From Fagopyrum homotropicum (lineage: Eukaryota > Streptophyta > Magnoliopsida > Caryophyllales > Polygonaceae), in assembly GCA_033239125.1 (NCBI GenBank), contig BSWB01000001.1, forward strand, positions 53,847,001 to 53,911,000: a stretch of 64,000 nt of DNA. Direction: 5' to 3'. Each line of letters starts with the position of its first letter. Positions within the stretch are counted from its first letter, which is position 1. Below, piece after piece: positions 1 to 9,781 of the stretch. The notes beneath the pieces are model-generated. The model ran no database searches. It was not told the origin of the DNA and was given only the letters and a program-made list of their open reading frames with translations. A program made the position numbers and the translations under genes.

Positions 1-381
1 AGGTGACTTATCTGATCCATAATTGAGAGTTAAGTGTTAGAGTTTGCCAAATCCTATTCTTATTACACCTTTCCTGGATCAATGGAAGCTTAGGATGAGA
101 CTTACCCGATAATTCCTTAGTTTGTTTACCCAAGATCATAAGTGTAGGTAATAAAGGTTTATCCTTTATTGGGGTTTGAGTGTGCTTTCATCTCATCTTT
201 GTGAGTTAGCCTGAGACTTACCCGGTAAAGGTTAATTCTATTCCCTTAGGTGGTGTGTTGGTTTGAGGTTATAGTTCTTTTCCTTAATTCCTTGAGACTT
301 ACCCGGTAATAGGAGTTACGGTTTGGGATTAGTGAGTAGTGAGAGTTACCCGGTGATCTATTCCACTTTAGTAACACCTTC
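1..381 (+). mobile_element. Lineage-B LTR (B0), left piece, cut by window edge and by A1
   Basis: The sequence is the sense-strand counterpart of the lineage-B LTRs lying in reverse at 16823-18568 and 26607-28385. The window enters it about 1 kb into the LTR. Four copies of an 11-base near-palindrome TTACCCGGTAA occur at 102-112 (degenerate), 218-228, 299-309 and 346-356 (degenerate). The LTR is interrupted after 381 by element A1 and resumes at 8775, with CCTTC duplicated (377-381 and 8775-8779). Confidence 0.9.
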
Positions 382-654
382 TGTTAGCATGAAATATTGT
401 GATATTTTAGGCACGTTTTCTAAATGTATTTGATTTATATTGATACTCATTGATTGAGCATTGTTGCATTTGTGAGCTAGTTTGCCTATATTGTCGATAT
501 GGATGTCTACACTAGCTTTATGTTGATTATAGGTGATTGAGATCCATTTCCGAATGGAATCGAGCAAAGACGAGTTGATTGAGTATGTCCATGGATTGAG
601 GGCATTCTTAGGAGAAAAATGGATGTCAACTTCAGGAATGCACGAGGCTAGGGA

Positions 655-870
655 AGAATCACGTTCTTGCCCTAAACCACGCTCTAAAATACGGCCGTAC
701 TACAAACCACGTTCAGTTCCAAGGCCGTGGAACCATGCAGGAGAAGCGTGATTCATTCCAGAAGCTTTTACGGTCGTGGAATCCATGGTTCAAACCGTGT
801 TGATTCCCACGCTCTAAATTACGGTCGTGGAATCTTCCACGACCATGATCTTGGCAATCTTTTTCGCCAC
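655..870 (+). repeat. Lineage-A palindrome cluster in U3 of A1
   Basis: This stretch holds many full or half copies of the word CCACGGCCGTGG and its variants (ACGGTCGTGG, TACGGCCGTA). It includes an inverted repeat with 10-base arms, GGTCGTGGAA at 823-832 and TTCCACGACC at 835-844. It lies just upstream of the TATA box. The same cluster is at about 7293-7500 in the 3' LTR, 29925-30110 in A3, and 34930-35110 and 46396-46575 in A4. Confidence 0.85.
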
Positions 871-925
871 ATTTTGAAGCCACGATCTTTTGAAGATTGG
901 GCCGGGCCGATATTTTATCTTGCCC

Positions 926-932
926 TATAAAA
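926..932 (+). promoter_or_regulatory. TATA box of the A1 5' LTR
   Basis: CTATAAAAGG is the only canonical TATA box in this part of the LTR. It is conserved in all lineage-A LTRs at the same distance from the palindrome cluster, so transcription probably starts about 25-35 bases downstream. Confidence 0.75.
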
Positions 933-1493
933 GGACGGACGAAGGGAAATTCCGTCATCCCCGCTTAGACGCACTTTGCGACATCGCTTTAGGTTTACAC
1001 TTACGACATTTCGACTTGGAGATTTTGCGACATTGCAAAAGACGTACTTGCACTCATCTTTGGAGTTGCCCTAATCTCGCACTTTTGGTGGAGATTACTG
1101 TGGAGATTTCCGGATTGACGGAAGATCAGAGTTTTTGGAAGATTGTTGCAAGAAGATTTCTCTTCTTGTTTAGGTTTGATTTAGAAGACGGATTGACATC
1201 CCGTTCTTCCTTCTTTCCTAAGATTGTGATTGTTTGCTTTATTCTGAATCTATTGACAATATTCGTTCTTGATTGTGATATTGAGATTGGTTTGAAGTTT
1301 ATTGAAAGTTTTCGGAAGTTTTCGTCTTTCAATCTTTTAATCTTTGAATTTGATATCATAATGATGATTGTTGGCTAAAAACCCTTAACAATTCTAAGGT
1401 GAAGGGTTGATAGTTGTGGCTTAGATAATGATAGATCGATCGTAAACAGATTGGACCCTGAGAGTTAGAGAGAATCGTCGACAACCCTAAATT

Positions 1494-1546
1494 ACGGCCT
1501 GTTCTTGAAGTCCACGGCCGTGGAACCTCAAGAACTACCCGTGATT
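1494..1546 (+). repeat. Leader hairpin with central palindrome
   Basis: Arms GTTCTTGA (1501-1508) and TCAAGAAC (1528-1535) enclose the perfect palindrome CCACGGCCGTGG (1512-1523). Outer half-words ACGGCC and CCCGT lie on both sides. The position, downstream of the TATA box, puts it in the 5' leader RNA. The same place in C carries its own palindrome and also keeps TCAAGAAC. Confidence 0.8.
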
Positions 1547-2143
1547 TCCTTTTAGTTTACGAACCTGCTTTTACTTTAATCCAAAGTTAAAGATTTGCTT
1601 TAACTTAGTTTAGGCTTGCCTTTTCTAGGTGGTAGTGAAGCCTCAACAACGTCTACCTCGATTGTTAGTGTCATAACCTTAATCGATTTAGTTATTCCTT
1701 ATCCTTGGATTACAAGTTTGGGTATTTGGTATTAATTCTTGCCTTTAGAACCTTTCTATATTGAAGCCTCAACAACTTGTATACAGAGTGTCTTGTAGGT
1801 AAGTCATATAAGGTTTTTGGAACTTCACCGTACGATTACCTTGCATTAGCATACCTTTGCATATCTCAACTCTGTCTTTATATAATTAAGTATATCTTGA
1901 ATCGATTGCCACAGCTGGATACTTGGATCTTTAGGATTGTTGTTTTCCCAATAATTTGCAAAGCTCTTATATTCACTTGCTTGATAACCTACGATCGAAT
2001 TTATTCTCCCCAAATCCCTGTGTTCGATACTCTGGAATACTTGCTAATCTACGCCGATCCGTACACTGCGGGTTCGCTTGCTTGATTCTAGTTTTATAAA
2101 TTTAAAGCTTATTTGCACGCACGTTTAGGGGCGAACAAGTTTT

Positions 2144-2161
2144 TGGCGCCGTTGCCGGGGA
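2144..2161 (+). promoter_or_regulatory. Primer-binding site (tRNA-Asp)
   Basis: The 18 bases TGGCGCCGTTGCCGGGGA are complementary to the 3' end of plant tRNA-Asp(GUC), ending in CCA. They lie six bases after the LTR end, as expected for minus-strand priming of reverse transcription. Confidence 0.92.
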
Positions 2162-2238
2162 TTTGGTTTAAGCCGAATTCGGTAGCCGGTTGTCAAGCTT
2201 GGGAGCTTGCTCTCGTTATTTGATATCTTTTTGAGTGC

Positions 2239-3468
2239 ATGCGCAGGTCTAGGAACACCGAAAACCTCTTACCTCTTGATCAAGAGCTTGAGAGGACTTT
2301 AAGGCAAAAGCCCAAGGAAAAGAAGATGGCTGAAGAACACGAACGTGATCTTCAAGCGGAGTTGGCGGAGAAGGAAGCTCAACTCCAATGGAATGAGAAC
2401 ATCCGCCGGGATGAAATGGATCGTCATCAATCTCAAGTTAACAATCTACAGGATATGATCTTCCAAATGAGGATAGAACTAAGCGACCTTAAGAATAAGG
2501 GAAGCAAAAAATCCTCAAGAAGGGCATCAAGATCTAGAAGAAGAGGTCCCTCATCCGTTGATGATAGTGATTCTTCCATGCCACCGCTAGAGGAGATTGA
2601 TCCCACGATCAATGTGAATCCCTTCCATCCACGGGGAGCTGCTAATCGCCGCATTCCACCTAGGAATGCGAGGATCGAACGTGTAGATGATGAGCCAAGA
2701 ACTCTTGGCCAGCGGATGGATCCAACACAACAACCGCGCCGTTTGGGCGTGAATTTCGATGATGAAGATGTGCAAGGGTTTAGCTTCAACCCTCAAGTTA
2801 TTACTCTTGTTCGCCAAAACCAATTTGGCGGGACAAGTGCTGAATCTCCACACCAACACTTGCAAAACTTTGAGTGTATGATGGAGACAATGAGACCGAA
2901 GAGTGCTACTACCAACAACTATAAGCTCAAGCCTTTCTTCTTCTCCTTGAAGGGGAAAGCGTTGTCTTGGTACCAAGTTCTTCCTAGGGGGAAACTAGAC
3001 ACGTGGGAAGACCTTTCCGTGGAGTTCCTCACCAAATTCTTTCCGCCATCCAAAACGGCGGAACTTAGAGGTAAGATCAATGCATTTTCCATGAGATCTA
3101 ACGAAAGTTTGTTTCAATCACGGGAAAGGTTTCAGGACTTGTTATTGGATTGCCCTCATCATGGCATATCCAAACTTGCATTGCTGGAAATTTACTACAA
3201 GGGGCTGGATGTGGGGACGCAATTCAACCTCCAATCCCTCTCATGTGGAACATTCATGGACATGAGGGAAGATGACACTTGGGACTTCATTGAGAAGCAA
3301 GCAAGGGTCATAGAGAAGTATTCCCACTGGAAAGTGGAGGGAAATCATGTGGAGCAAGGAGCAAAGCTCACACATGAAGCACAAAATCAGATTTTCTCCC
3401 TCAACAATGAGATCAAGGAATTGAAGGAGGCGATCAAGACCAACTTCCCAAAGCAACAGTGCCCGTAA
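2239..3468 (+). CDS. gag: Truncated Gag of A1
   Basis: The frame encodes 409 residues. Start ATGCGCAGG matches the start in A3 and A4. Residues about 15-95 are charged and helical, probably coiled coil. A basic Ser/Arg stretch follows, then an Arg/Pro-rich region (about 135-170). The conserved retrotransposon capsid-type domain covers about 185-330, with the WYQ...LP, TWEDLS.EFLTKFFPP and CPHHGI motifs. The frame ends abruptly after K-Q-Q where about 4.9 kb has been lost; the last two codons come from spacer DNA. The Asn-rich tail, protease and all of pol are absent. The product could still form a capsid-like protein but has no nucleic-acid-binding tail. Confidence 0.88.
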   Translation: MRRSRNTENLLPLDQELERTLRQKPKEKKMAEEHERDLQAELAEKEAQLQWNENIRRDEMDRHQSQVNNLQDMIFQMRIELSDLKNKGSKKSSRRASRSRRRGPSSVDDSDSSMPPLEEIDPTINVNPFHPRGAANRRIPPRNARIERVDDEPRTLGQRMDPTQQPRRLGVNFDDEDVQGFSFNPQVITLVRQNQFGGTSAESPHQHLQNFECMMETMRPKSATTNNYKLKPFFFSLKGKALSWYQVLPRGKLDTWEDLSVEFLTKFFPPSKTAELRGKINAFSMRSNESLFQSRERFQDLLLDCPHHGISKLALLEIYYKGLDVGTQFNLQSLSCGTFMDMREDDTWDFIEKQARVIEKYSHWKVEGNHVEQGAKLTHEAQNQIFSLNNEIKELKEAIKTNFPKQQCP

Positions 3469-4073
3469 TTTGGACTTTGGAGCTTTACAGAGAGTTCCAC
3501 GGCCTAAACCACGGTCGTGACAGCTACAGTGCCCGTAATTTCCAAAAGCCTTTGAAAAATCACAAAAACCACGGTTCCGTACAATTCCACGGCCGTGGAA
3601 CCCCCGACAGACCGTGATTTTCAAAATTTTGCCTGTGACTATATAAACCACGTTCTTCACAAAAATCACCCACAAAACCCCTCTTCCACGACCTAAACGC
3701 CGAAATCCACGACCCTCTCTCAAATCCTCATTTCTTAATCGTTTTTAACGATTCTTCTTCCCAAACTGAAGCAAATTCGACCACCAACAAGATCCAAGCG
3801 ACGAATCGAGCGGAAATTCACCAAGGAACGCACAATTCGGATTTTTAAATCCGAAAAATAGGTTTTTCCACTCTTCTTGATCTTTGTCGATGATTCGTTT
3901 TTGTCAGAGATTTTAGGAAGAACTGATTGAAATTGGAGGAAATTAGATTAGGGCTGCCTGTTTGTTGAGATTGAGTGCTGAATTCTGAGATTTGCGAATT
4001 TTTGAGACGAATCACGGTTCCTGGGAGAACCACGGCCGTGGAATCATTAGAACAGCCCGTAATTTTTGACAAA
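3469..4073 (+). other. Deletion junction and pol-to-ORF-1 spacer of A1
   Basis: No gene. The 16-base sequence ACAGTGCCCGTAATTT occurs at the end of gag (3456-3471) and again at 3526-3541, a mark of the event that removed pol. The rest matches the post-pol spacers of A3 (50780-51405) and A4 (38316-38900). Palindromic words lie at about 3497-3620 and directly before the next ORF (4010-4060). Confidence 0.8.
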
Positions 4074-5653
4074 ATGGACTTTGTGAGAAGAGTTTCGGGG
4101 AGGATTAAGGAGAAGAAGGATAACCAGAACAAGAAGAGGAAGGGTAATCCCTCCTCTTCCTCATCCTCTAGAGCACCACCACCCTCTTCCCCTTCACCTC
4201 CATCATCACCTTCCTCACCCTCACCACCTAGCCCTCGAGTACCGACCATTCATGAGGATCACCTTGCTGCACTCGAGAGGATCCATGAGAGACCTGTGAT
4301 TGGACCTAGGTACCTTTTGTTAGAGGATCTAACTCCTCTTAACATAGTTGATGACCTCACTTGGCTCTTGGATAGAGCCGGACTTATTGTCTTCTCGGCT
4401 ATCCGAGAAGACGCCTATGAGGAGATTACATGGGAGGTTGTGACGTCTTTCGAGCACAACCATGTAGACAGGACCGTCTCTTTCCGTCTTATGGAAAGAG
4501 ACTATCATTTTACCATCCGTGAATTCGGGACCTTCTTCGGGTTTCATGAGACCTTTAACGGTCATTTTCCTAGTGGCGTTTACGCCAAGGACTTTTGGGA
4601 GGAGGTGGCGATGATTTACGCCAGCGAGGACCGCTGACAGCCCGCTGACAGCCCGCTGACACCAAGGCTAGGTTGATGTGCCACCTAGCCTTGAAGATTG
4701 CTCATCGTGTTCTTTCGGAGTGTCTCTTTCCTAGGACGGAGACGCCCCAAAAGATCAAGACGGATGAGCTCTTTTTGCTTTACTCCATGCTGTACGGGCG
4801 CCGAGCTGACTGTGCCACTCTCTTGGCTGCTACTATGAGCAAGCTCAAGAACAAGAAGAAGGGCAACATCGGATATGGTGGGATAGTTACCCACCTAGCT
4901 AGGAGCTTGGGTGTTGATTTTTCTGCTTGTACCCGCATACCGGCCGTTCCCTTAGGACTCCATGCCTTCATGACTAGGGGTCTCATCTTCCCCACACATA
5001 GAGGTCCACCTTATGCGGCCATGCCTTGGGAGAGCAGGACGGGTAGGGGTATAGAGTGGCTACCGGAGTACTCCATTATGGCGGGACGCCATAATTGGAA
5101 GGAGACGTTCGCTGCTATGCATGCGAACAGGATAGCAGCTCCTTCGTATGTTCCACCACCGCCCGTTATTGAGGAGGAGGAGATGGGAGATCAGTTTGAG
5201 GGTGGAGGAGGAGCCGAGCAGGAGTTTGGCACGTTTCTGGATCAGCCGGAGGCGGCCCCCGATGCACCTAGACGTTCTCCGCGTCCAGCTAGAGCTTCAG
5301 GCTCGTCTTCTCGCCGCGCTAGCGTGAGTGAGAGGCCTACATGGATGATTACACCTCCTGCATGGTACGGAGCTCCACCTCCTTGGTCCACAGAGTAGAC
5401 AGCAGCACTAGCACCAGCACCAGCACCATCCGACGCTCCAGCATGGTACAGTCAGGCTCCGGGATGGTATGAGCAGATGCCGGATTGGGCTACTGACCTT
5501 TCGGAGAGAGTAGGAGCATTGGAGATCCAAGCCGATGCTAGAGATGGACGCTTAGACGACCTCGACCACATGATGAGGGATGTCTACCGCCAGCAGTTTG
5601 GGCGGTTTTATGATCCTAGCTTCTCTCCATTTCCGCCTCCACCAGCGCCTTAG
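4074..5653 (+). pseudogene. ORF-1-like gene of A1, broken
   Basis: The frame is homologous to the intact 521-residue gene at 51406-52971 and starts at the equivalent ATG (GAC TTT GTG follows). It has a Lys-rich start, a Ser/Pro-rich linker, and then the conserved domain with GPRYLLLEDL, LLDRAGL, EDAYEEIT and FGTFFGFHE. Three lesions are visible. A Trp codon has become TGA at 4635-4637. Just after it, an 11-base unit CAGCCCGCTGA is tandemly repeated and shifts the frame. A TAG lies at 5396-5398. The frame then continues to the normal end, FYDPSFSPFPPPP-like, at 5653. The family resembles ATHILA ORF-1 and its function is unknown. No signal peptide or membrane segment is seen. Confidence 0.85.
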
Positions 5654-7018
5654 TGATTGATTGCATGACCGTTCTCTTTAGCCATTCCACCGCCACTTTG
5701 TGAGTTTCTTTTTCTTTTCTTCTTTTCTTTCTTTCTTTTGAACATTAGGGACAATGTTCGTCCTAAGTATGGGGTGGGATGTACTAAAAGTTTGTAATAA
5801 CTCTTACTCACTATGTTTGCTTCTATTCGAGACTATCATTGCATGTTCATTATATTGTTGCACGTTTCATTATTGCATTGCATGAAAAAGAACTTGAAAA
5901 ACCAATAAAAATTGAAAAATTTTGAAAATTTTGTGCTTATAAGGAATTGAGATAATTTCCATGATAATCGCTACTTGTGAATTGAGTTTGATGACAATTG
6001 CATGCTTAAACGATTAGTGAATTGAAAAGAAATTGAATGTGTTGATTGTGCTTCTTTTGCAAGTTTCATAATGTGATGAATATTACCTAAATCATGTTGA
6101 GAAATTGAAGTTGAAATCACACTATAAGTTCTTATACTTCTTGTTGAGATGATTAAGGCAATTCGATTTTTTTTCTTTCTTCTTTCTTTGATCATTTTAG
6201 CTCCTCATTGAAATATTGACCTCCTTTACCTATCCGGGAATTCGGAGAAGTGAATGAAAAAGGCATGTTTGATGTGGGAGGGCCATGAGAGCAATTAATT
6301 GCAATCAAAAGAATAGAAAAAAATTGTAGGTTTGGGGAAGTCAATCATGATGATGAGTAACTTGACACCATTCACATAGCCGGGTGTTTGTGTCTTACCA
6401 AAGTCGGATTGGGCGATATTCCTAGCGGATTATGGTATGTGCGCTAAGGGTTTGAGGCATCTCATAAAAATTGAGAAACGCCAATCTCCTAGGCTTCGGT
6501 TTTTGTGCACCTCTGTCCATAACTCCATAAGTAAAGTCGAAAAATGAAAATAAGAGAGCGAAGCTCTAAGTTGAAGGTGTTGCGGAAACCGCAAAAGAAG
6601 AAGAAGGAGTAGTTGTCCACTTTCCCGGATTCATGCATCACATTCCTTAAAGTTTCCTTCCCTTTTCACATTCTAGACCTTTTCTTTGAAAGTCCTTAAG
6701 ATCAAAAGAATGTAATATGACTTGGTGATCTAAATTGAAGTTTCTTATGATTGATTTTGATAATGTTTAAGGGTTATGAAGTTTGTGTGGAAGTTTGATT
6801 GATTCATGAGATTTCTTTGCTTTTCACTCTTTGATTAAGTGTATGAAAGTCTTATAAACGATTGAAGCTAGATTTGAGAATGATCCATTCTTTAGAAGGC
6901 ATATTCATCAAAAAGAAGTATTGTTTTGAGAAGGTACACATATTTCATCCTAACTCTTGTTTAAAGGCTTTTGAAAGACCTTGCTTAGGGACAAGCAAGT
7001 TGCAAGTATGAGGTTATT
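5654..7018 (+). other. 3' UTR of A1 with two purine tracts and a conserved block
   Basis: Non-coding. A first purine tract (AAGTATGGGGTGGGA, 5766-5780) follows the ORF-1-like gene, preceded by GGGACAATGTTCGTCC. A block at 6330-6526 is strongly conserved in lineages B and C. The tract next to the 3' LTR (AAGTATGAGGTTATT, 7004-7018) is preceded by GGGACAAGCAAG and is the plus-strand primer candidate, although its purines are interrupted. Confidence 0.75.
6330..6526 (+). other. Conserved non-coding block in the 3' UTR
   Basis: The block includes AGCCGGGTGTTTGTGTCTT, ATATTCCTAGCGGATTATGG, GGGTTTGAGGCATCTC and GCTTCGGTTTTTGTGCAC. The same string of motifs occurs, in reverse, at 19058-19253 (B), 35890-36088 (A4) and 55608-55801 (C). 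All frames are interrupted in at least one copy, so it is not a conserved ORF. Confidence 0.8.
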
Positions 7019-8774
7019 TGTTAGCATGAAATATTGTGATATTTTAGGCACGTTTTCTAAATGTATTTGATTTATATTGATAGTCATTGATTGAGCATTG
7101 TTGCATTTGTGAGCTAGTTTGCCTATATTGTCGATATGGATGTCTACACTAGCTTTATGTTGATTATAGGTGATTGAGAGCTATTTCCGAATGGAATCGA
7201 GCAAAGACGAGTTGATTGAGTATGTCCATGGATTGAGGGCATTCTTAGGAGCAAAATGGATGTCAACTTCAGGAATGCACGAGGCTAGGGAAGAATCACG
7301 TTCTTGCCCTAAACCACGCTCTAAAATACGGCCGTACTACAAACCACGTTCAGTTCCACGGCCGTGCAACCCTGCAGGAGAAGCGTGATTCATTCCAGAA
7401 GCTTTTACGGTCGTGGAATCCATGGTTCAAACCGTGTTGATTCCCACGCTCTAAATTACGGTCGTGGAATCTTCCACGACCGTGATCTTGGCGATCTTTT
7501 TCGCCACATTTTGAAGCCACGATCTTTTGAAGATTGGGCCGGGCCGATATTTTATCTTGCCCTATAAAAGGACGGACGAAGGGAAATTCCGTCATTCCCG
7601 CTTAGACGCACTTTGCGACCTCGCTTTAGGTTTACACTTACGACATTTCGACTTGGAGATTTTGCGACATTGCAAAAGACGTACTTGCACTCATCTTTGG
7701 AGTTGCCCTAATCTCGCACTTTTGGTGGAGATTACTGTGGAGATTTCCGGATTGACGGAAGATCGGAGTTTTTGGAAGATTGTTGCAAGAAGATTTCTCT
7801 TCTTGTTTAGGTTTGATTTAGAAGACGGATTGACATCCCGTTCTTCCTTCTTTCCTAAGATTGTGATTGTTTGCTTTATTCTGAATCTATTGACAATATT
7901 CGTTCTTGATTGTGATATTGAGATTGGTTTGAAGTTTATTGAAAGTTTTCGGAAGTTTTCGTCTTTCAATCTTTTAATATTTGAATTTAATATCATAATG
8001 ATGATTGTTGGCTAAAAACCCTTAACAATTCTAAGGTGAAGGGTTGATAGTTGTGGCTTAGATAATGATAGATCGATCGTAAACAGATTGGACCCTGAGA
8101 GTTAGAGAGAATCGTCGACAACCCTAAATTACGGCCTGTTCTTGAAGTCCACGGCCGTGGAACCTCAAGAACTACCCGTGATTTCCTTTAAGTTTACGAA
8201 CCTGCTTTTACTTTAATCCAAAGTTAAAGATTTGCTTTAACTTAGTTTAGGCTTGCCTTTTCTAGGTGGTAGTGAAGCCTCAACAACCTCTACCTCGATT
8301 ATGAGTGTCATAACCTTAATCGATTTAGTTATTCCTTATCCTTGGATTACAAGCTTGGGTATTTGGTATTAATTCTTGCCTTTAGAACCTTTCTATATTG
8401 AAGCCTCAACAACCTGTATAGAGAGTGTCTTGTAGGTAAGTCATATAAGGTTTTTGGAACTTCACCGTACGATTACCTTGCATTAGCATACCTTTGCATA
8501 TCTCAACTCTGTCTTTATATCATTAAGTATATCTTGAATCGATTGCCACAGCTGGATACTTGGATCTTTAGGATTGTTGTTTTCCCAATAATTTGCAAAG
8601 CTCTTATATTCACTTGCTTGATAACCTACGATCGAATTTATTCTCCCCAAATCCCTGTGTTTGATACTCTAGAAATACTTGTAATCTACGCCGATCCGTA
8701 CACTGCGGGTTCGCTTGCTTGATTCTAGTTTTATAAATTTAAAGCTTATTTGCACGCACGTTTAGGGGAGAACA
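7019..8774 (+). repeat. 3' LTR of A1
   Basis: It is 1756 bases long, the same length as the 5' LTR, and collinear with it. The TATA box is at 7563-7569 and the leader hairpin around 8138-8172. It is followed by CCTTC (8775-8779), the target duplication. Confidence 0.95.
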
Positions 8775-9094
8775 CCTTCCCTTTGCAAAACCTCAGCTTT
8801 GTCCGCTTATCTTTAGATCTTGAGTTGGAACCACAACTAGATGCTTTAATCCCTAGAATTGCATATTCCTTTAATTGACTATATTATCATCTTTGATTGC
8901 TTTAATTGCTTTTGTGGTTAGTTGGAATATTGTCAACCTATACTTGCTTTGTTTCACCTACGCCCCTGAGATCGACACCCCGGAATTATTGCTTTTACAA
9001 CGATTGACCCGTACATTGCGGGTTCGCATCCTTGTTTTAAGCATACATCTTGAATTATAAATTTAAAGCTTGCACACACCGTTTGGAGCGAACA
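8775..9094 (+). mobile_element. Lineage-B LTR (B0), right piece
   Basis: The sequence continues the LTR interrupted at 381 and runs through the typical U5 (GACCCGTACATTGCGGGTTCGC region) to the end GGAGCGAACA. No primer-binding site follows, so it is the 3' LTR of an element whose body lies left of the window, or a solo LTR. The next bases TTACC (9095-9099) would be its target duplication. Confidence 0.88.
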
Positions 9095-9221
9095 TTACCC
9101 ACCGGAGGAGACTCCAGGTTGTCCATCCAGACCATCCCACTGAGGGGTACATTTCCTTTCCTTCTTTACACATTTATCTTTGCCTCATTTCCACTTTGAG
9201 GACAAAGTGTACTTCAAGTTT

Positions 9222-9231
9222 GGGGGAGGGA
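9222..9231 (+). promoter_or_regulatory. Upstream polypurine tract of D
   Basis: GGGGGAGGGA follows the sequence GACAAAGTGTACTTCAAGTTT. It is equivalent to the tract that follows the ORF-1-like gene in lineages A, B and C. Confidence 0.6.
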
Positions 9232-9770
9232 CATATCATTGCTTGTAAAGTGTCATTGCTACTTGTTTTGAGTTGTTTTGTTTTGAATTCAGTTTGAAAT
9301 TCACAAAAAACAAAGCCAAAGAAAATGAAAAAAGGCATGAAAATCCTTGGATAAACCGAAAGCCCGAAAGGACAGTTTAGGCAAAAAGAAGGTAGTCCCA
9401 CCAACCTTAGGTTGGTGCAAAATCGGACTTGAGGGATGTGAGTTCAAGTGAGATCATCAAAAGAAGAAGAGTGGCAAGGTGAAAACCCAAAAGGGCACCT
9501 TGGCAAAATGAGCGACACCGAGTGTAGGTCTCCCTTCCGGCGTTTGGCGACATAAGAAGGGGAGTCATAAGGAGGTTGTCCGAGTAGGCCACTCTTGGAG
9601 CAATAAGGATGGTAGTTTCTCACCTTTTTCTCTCATCTCCTCTCTTTTCCTTCTTTCTTTCTTGGCTTTTCTTTTGTTTTCATTGGTTTTTCTGCTTGCC
9701 CATGCTTCCTGAGGCCTTTGAGTCTAGTTGCTATCATTTGTTTTACTCAGGACGAGTAAAAGGTCTAAGT

Positions 9771-9781
9771 ATGGGGGAGTT
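9771..9781 (+). promoter_or_regulatory. Polypurine tract at the D LTR border
   Basis: ATGGGGGAGTT lies directly before the LTR start TGATAGG, the expected place for plus-strand priming. Confidence 0.75.

Larger units (their letters stand above)
382..2137 (+). repeat. 5' LTR of A1
   Basis: It starts TGTTAGCATGAAATATT and ends GCGAACA, directly followed by the primer-binding site. It contains a palindrome cluster at about 655-870, a TATA box at 926-932, a leader hairpin around 1501-1535, and the U5 stretch ending in the CACTGCGGGTTCGC motif shared by lineages A, B and C. Open frames inside it (for example 890-1378) recur identically in the other LTR and have no protein-like features, so I do not treat them as genes. 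Confidence 0.95.
382..8774 (+). mobile_element. Athila-type Ty3/gypsy retrotransposon A1, pol-deleted
   Basis: This element has two LTRs of equal length (382-2137 and 7019-8774, each 1756 bases), both TG...CA, flanked by the 5-base target duplication CCTTC. Internal order is primer-binding site, truncated gag, spacer, ORF-1-like pseudogene, 3' UTR. Compared with A3, about 4.9 kb (end of gag, protease, RT, RNase H, integrase) is missing, so the element cannot move by itself. The two LTRs differ at roughly 25-30 positions counted by eye, under 2 percent. That makes the insertion fairly young but older than A4. Confidence 0.95.
9095..9781 (+). mobile_element. 3' tail of lineage-D element
   Basis: Non-coding tail of a further Athila/Tat-like element, interrupted on its left by B0. 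It has the paired marks seen in the other lineages. GAGGACAAAGTGTACTTCAAG precedes a first purine tract (9222-9231, GGGGGAGGGA). GACGAGTAAAAGGTCTAAG precedes a second tract (9771-9781) at the LTR border. A near-perfect inverted repeat, CACCAACCT/AGGTTGGTG, lies at about 9398-9416. No reading frame looks like a protein. Confidence 0.7.

Noticed and set aside
890..1378. 162-codon open frame, repeated at 7527-8015
   Set aside because: It lies fully inside both LTRs of A1, overlaps the TATA box and transcription start, and has no protein-like features; an LTR frame by chance.
2144..2161. tRNA-Asp gene
   Set aside because: Only the 18 bases complementary to the tRNA 3' end are present, next to an LTR end: a primer-binding site.
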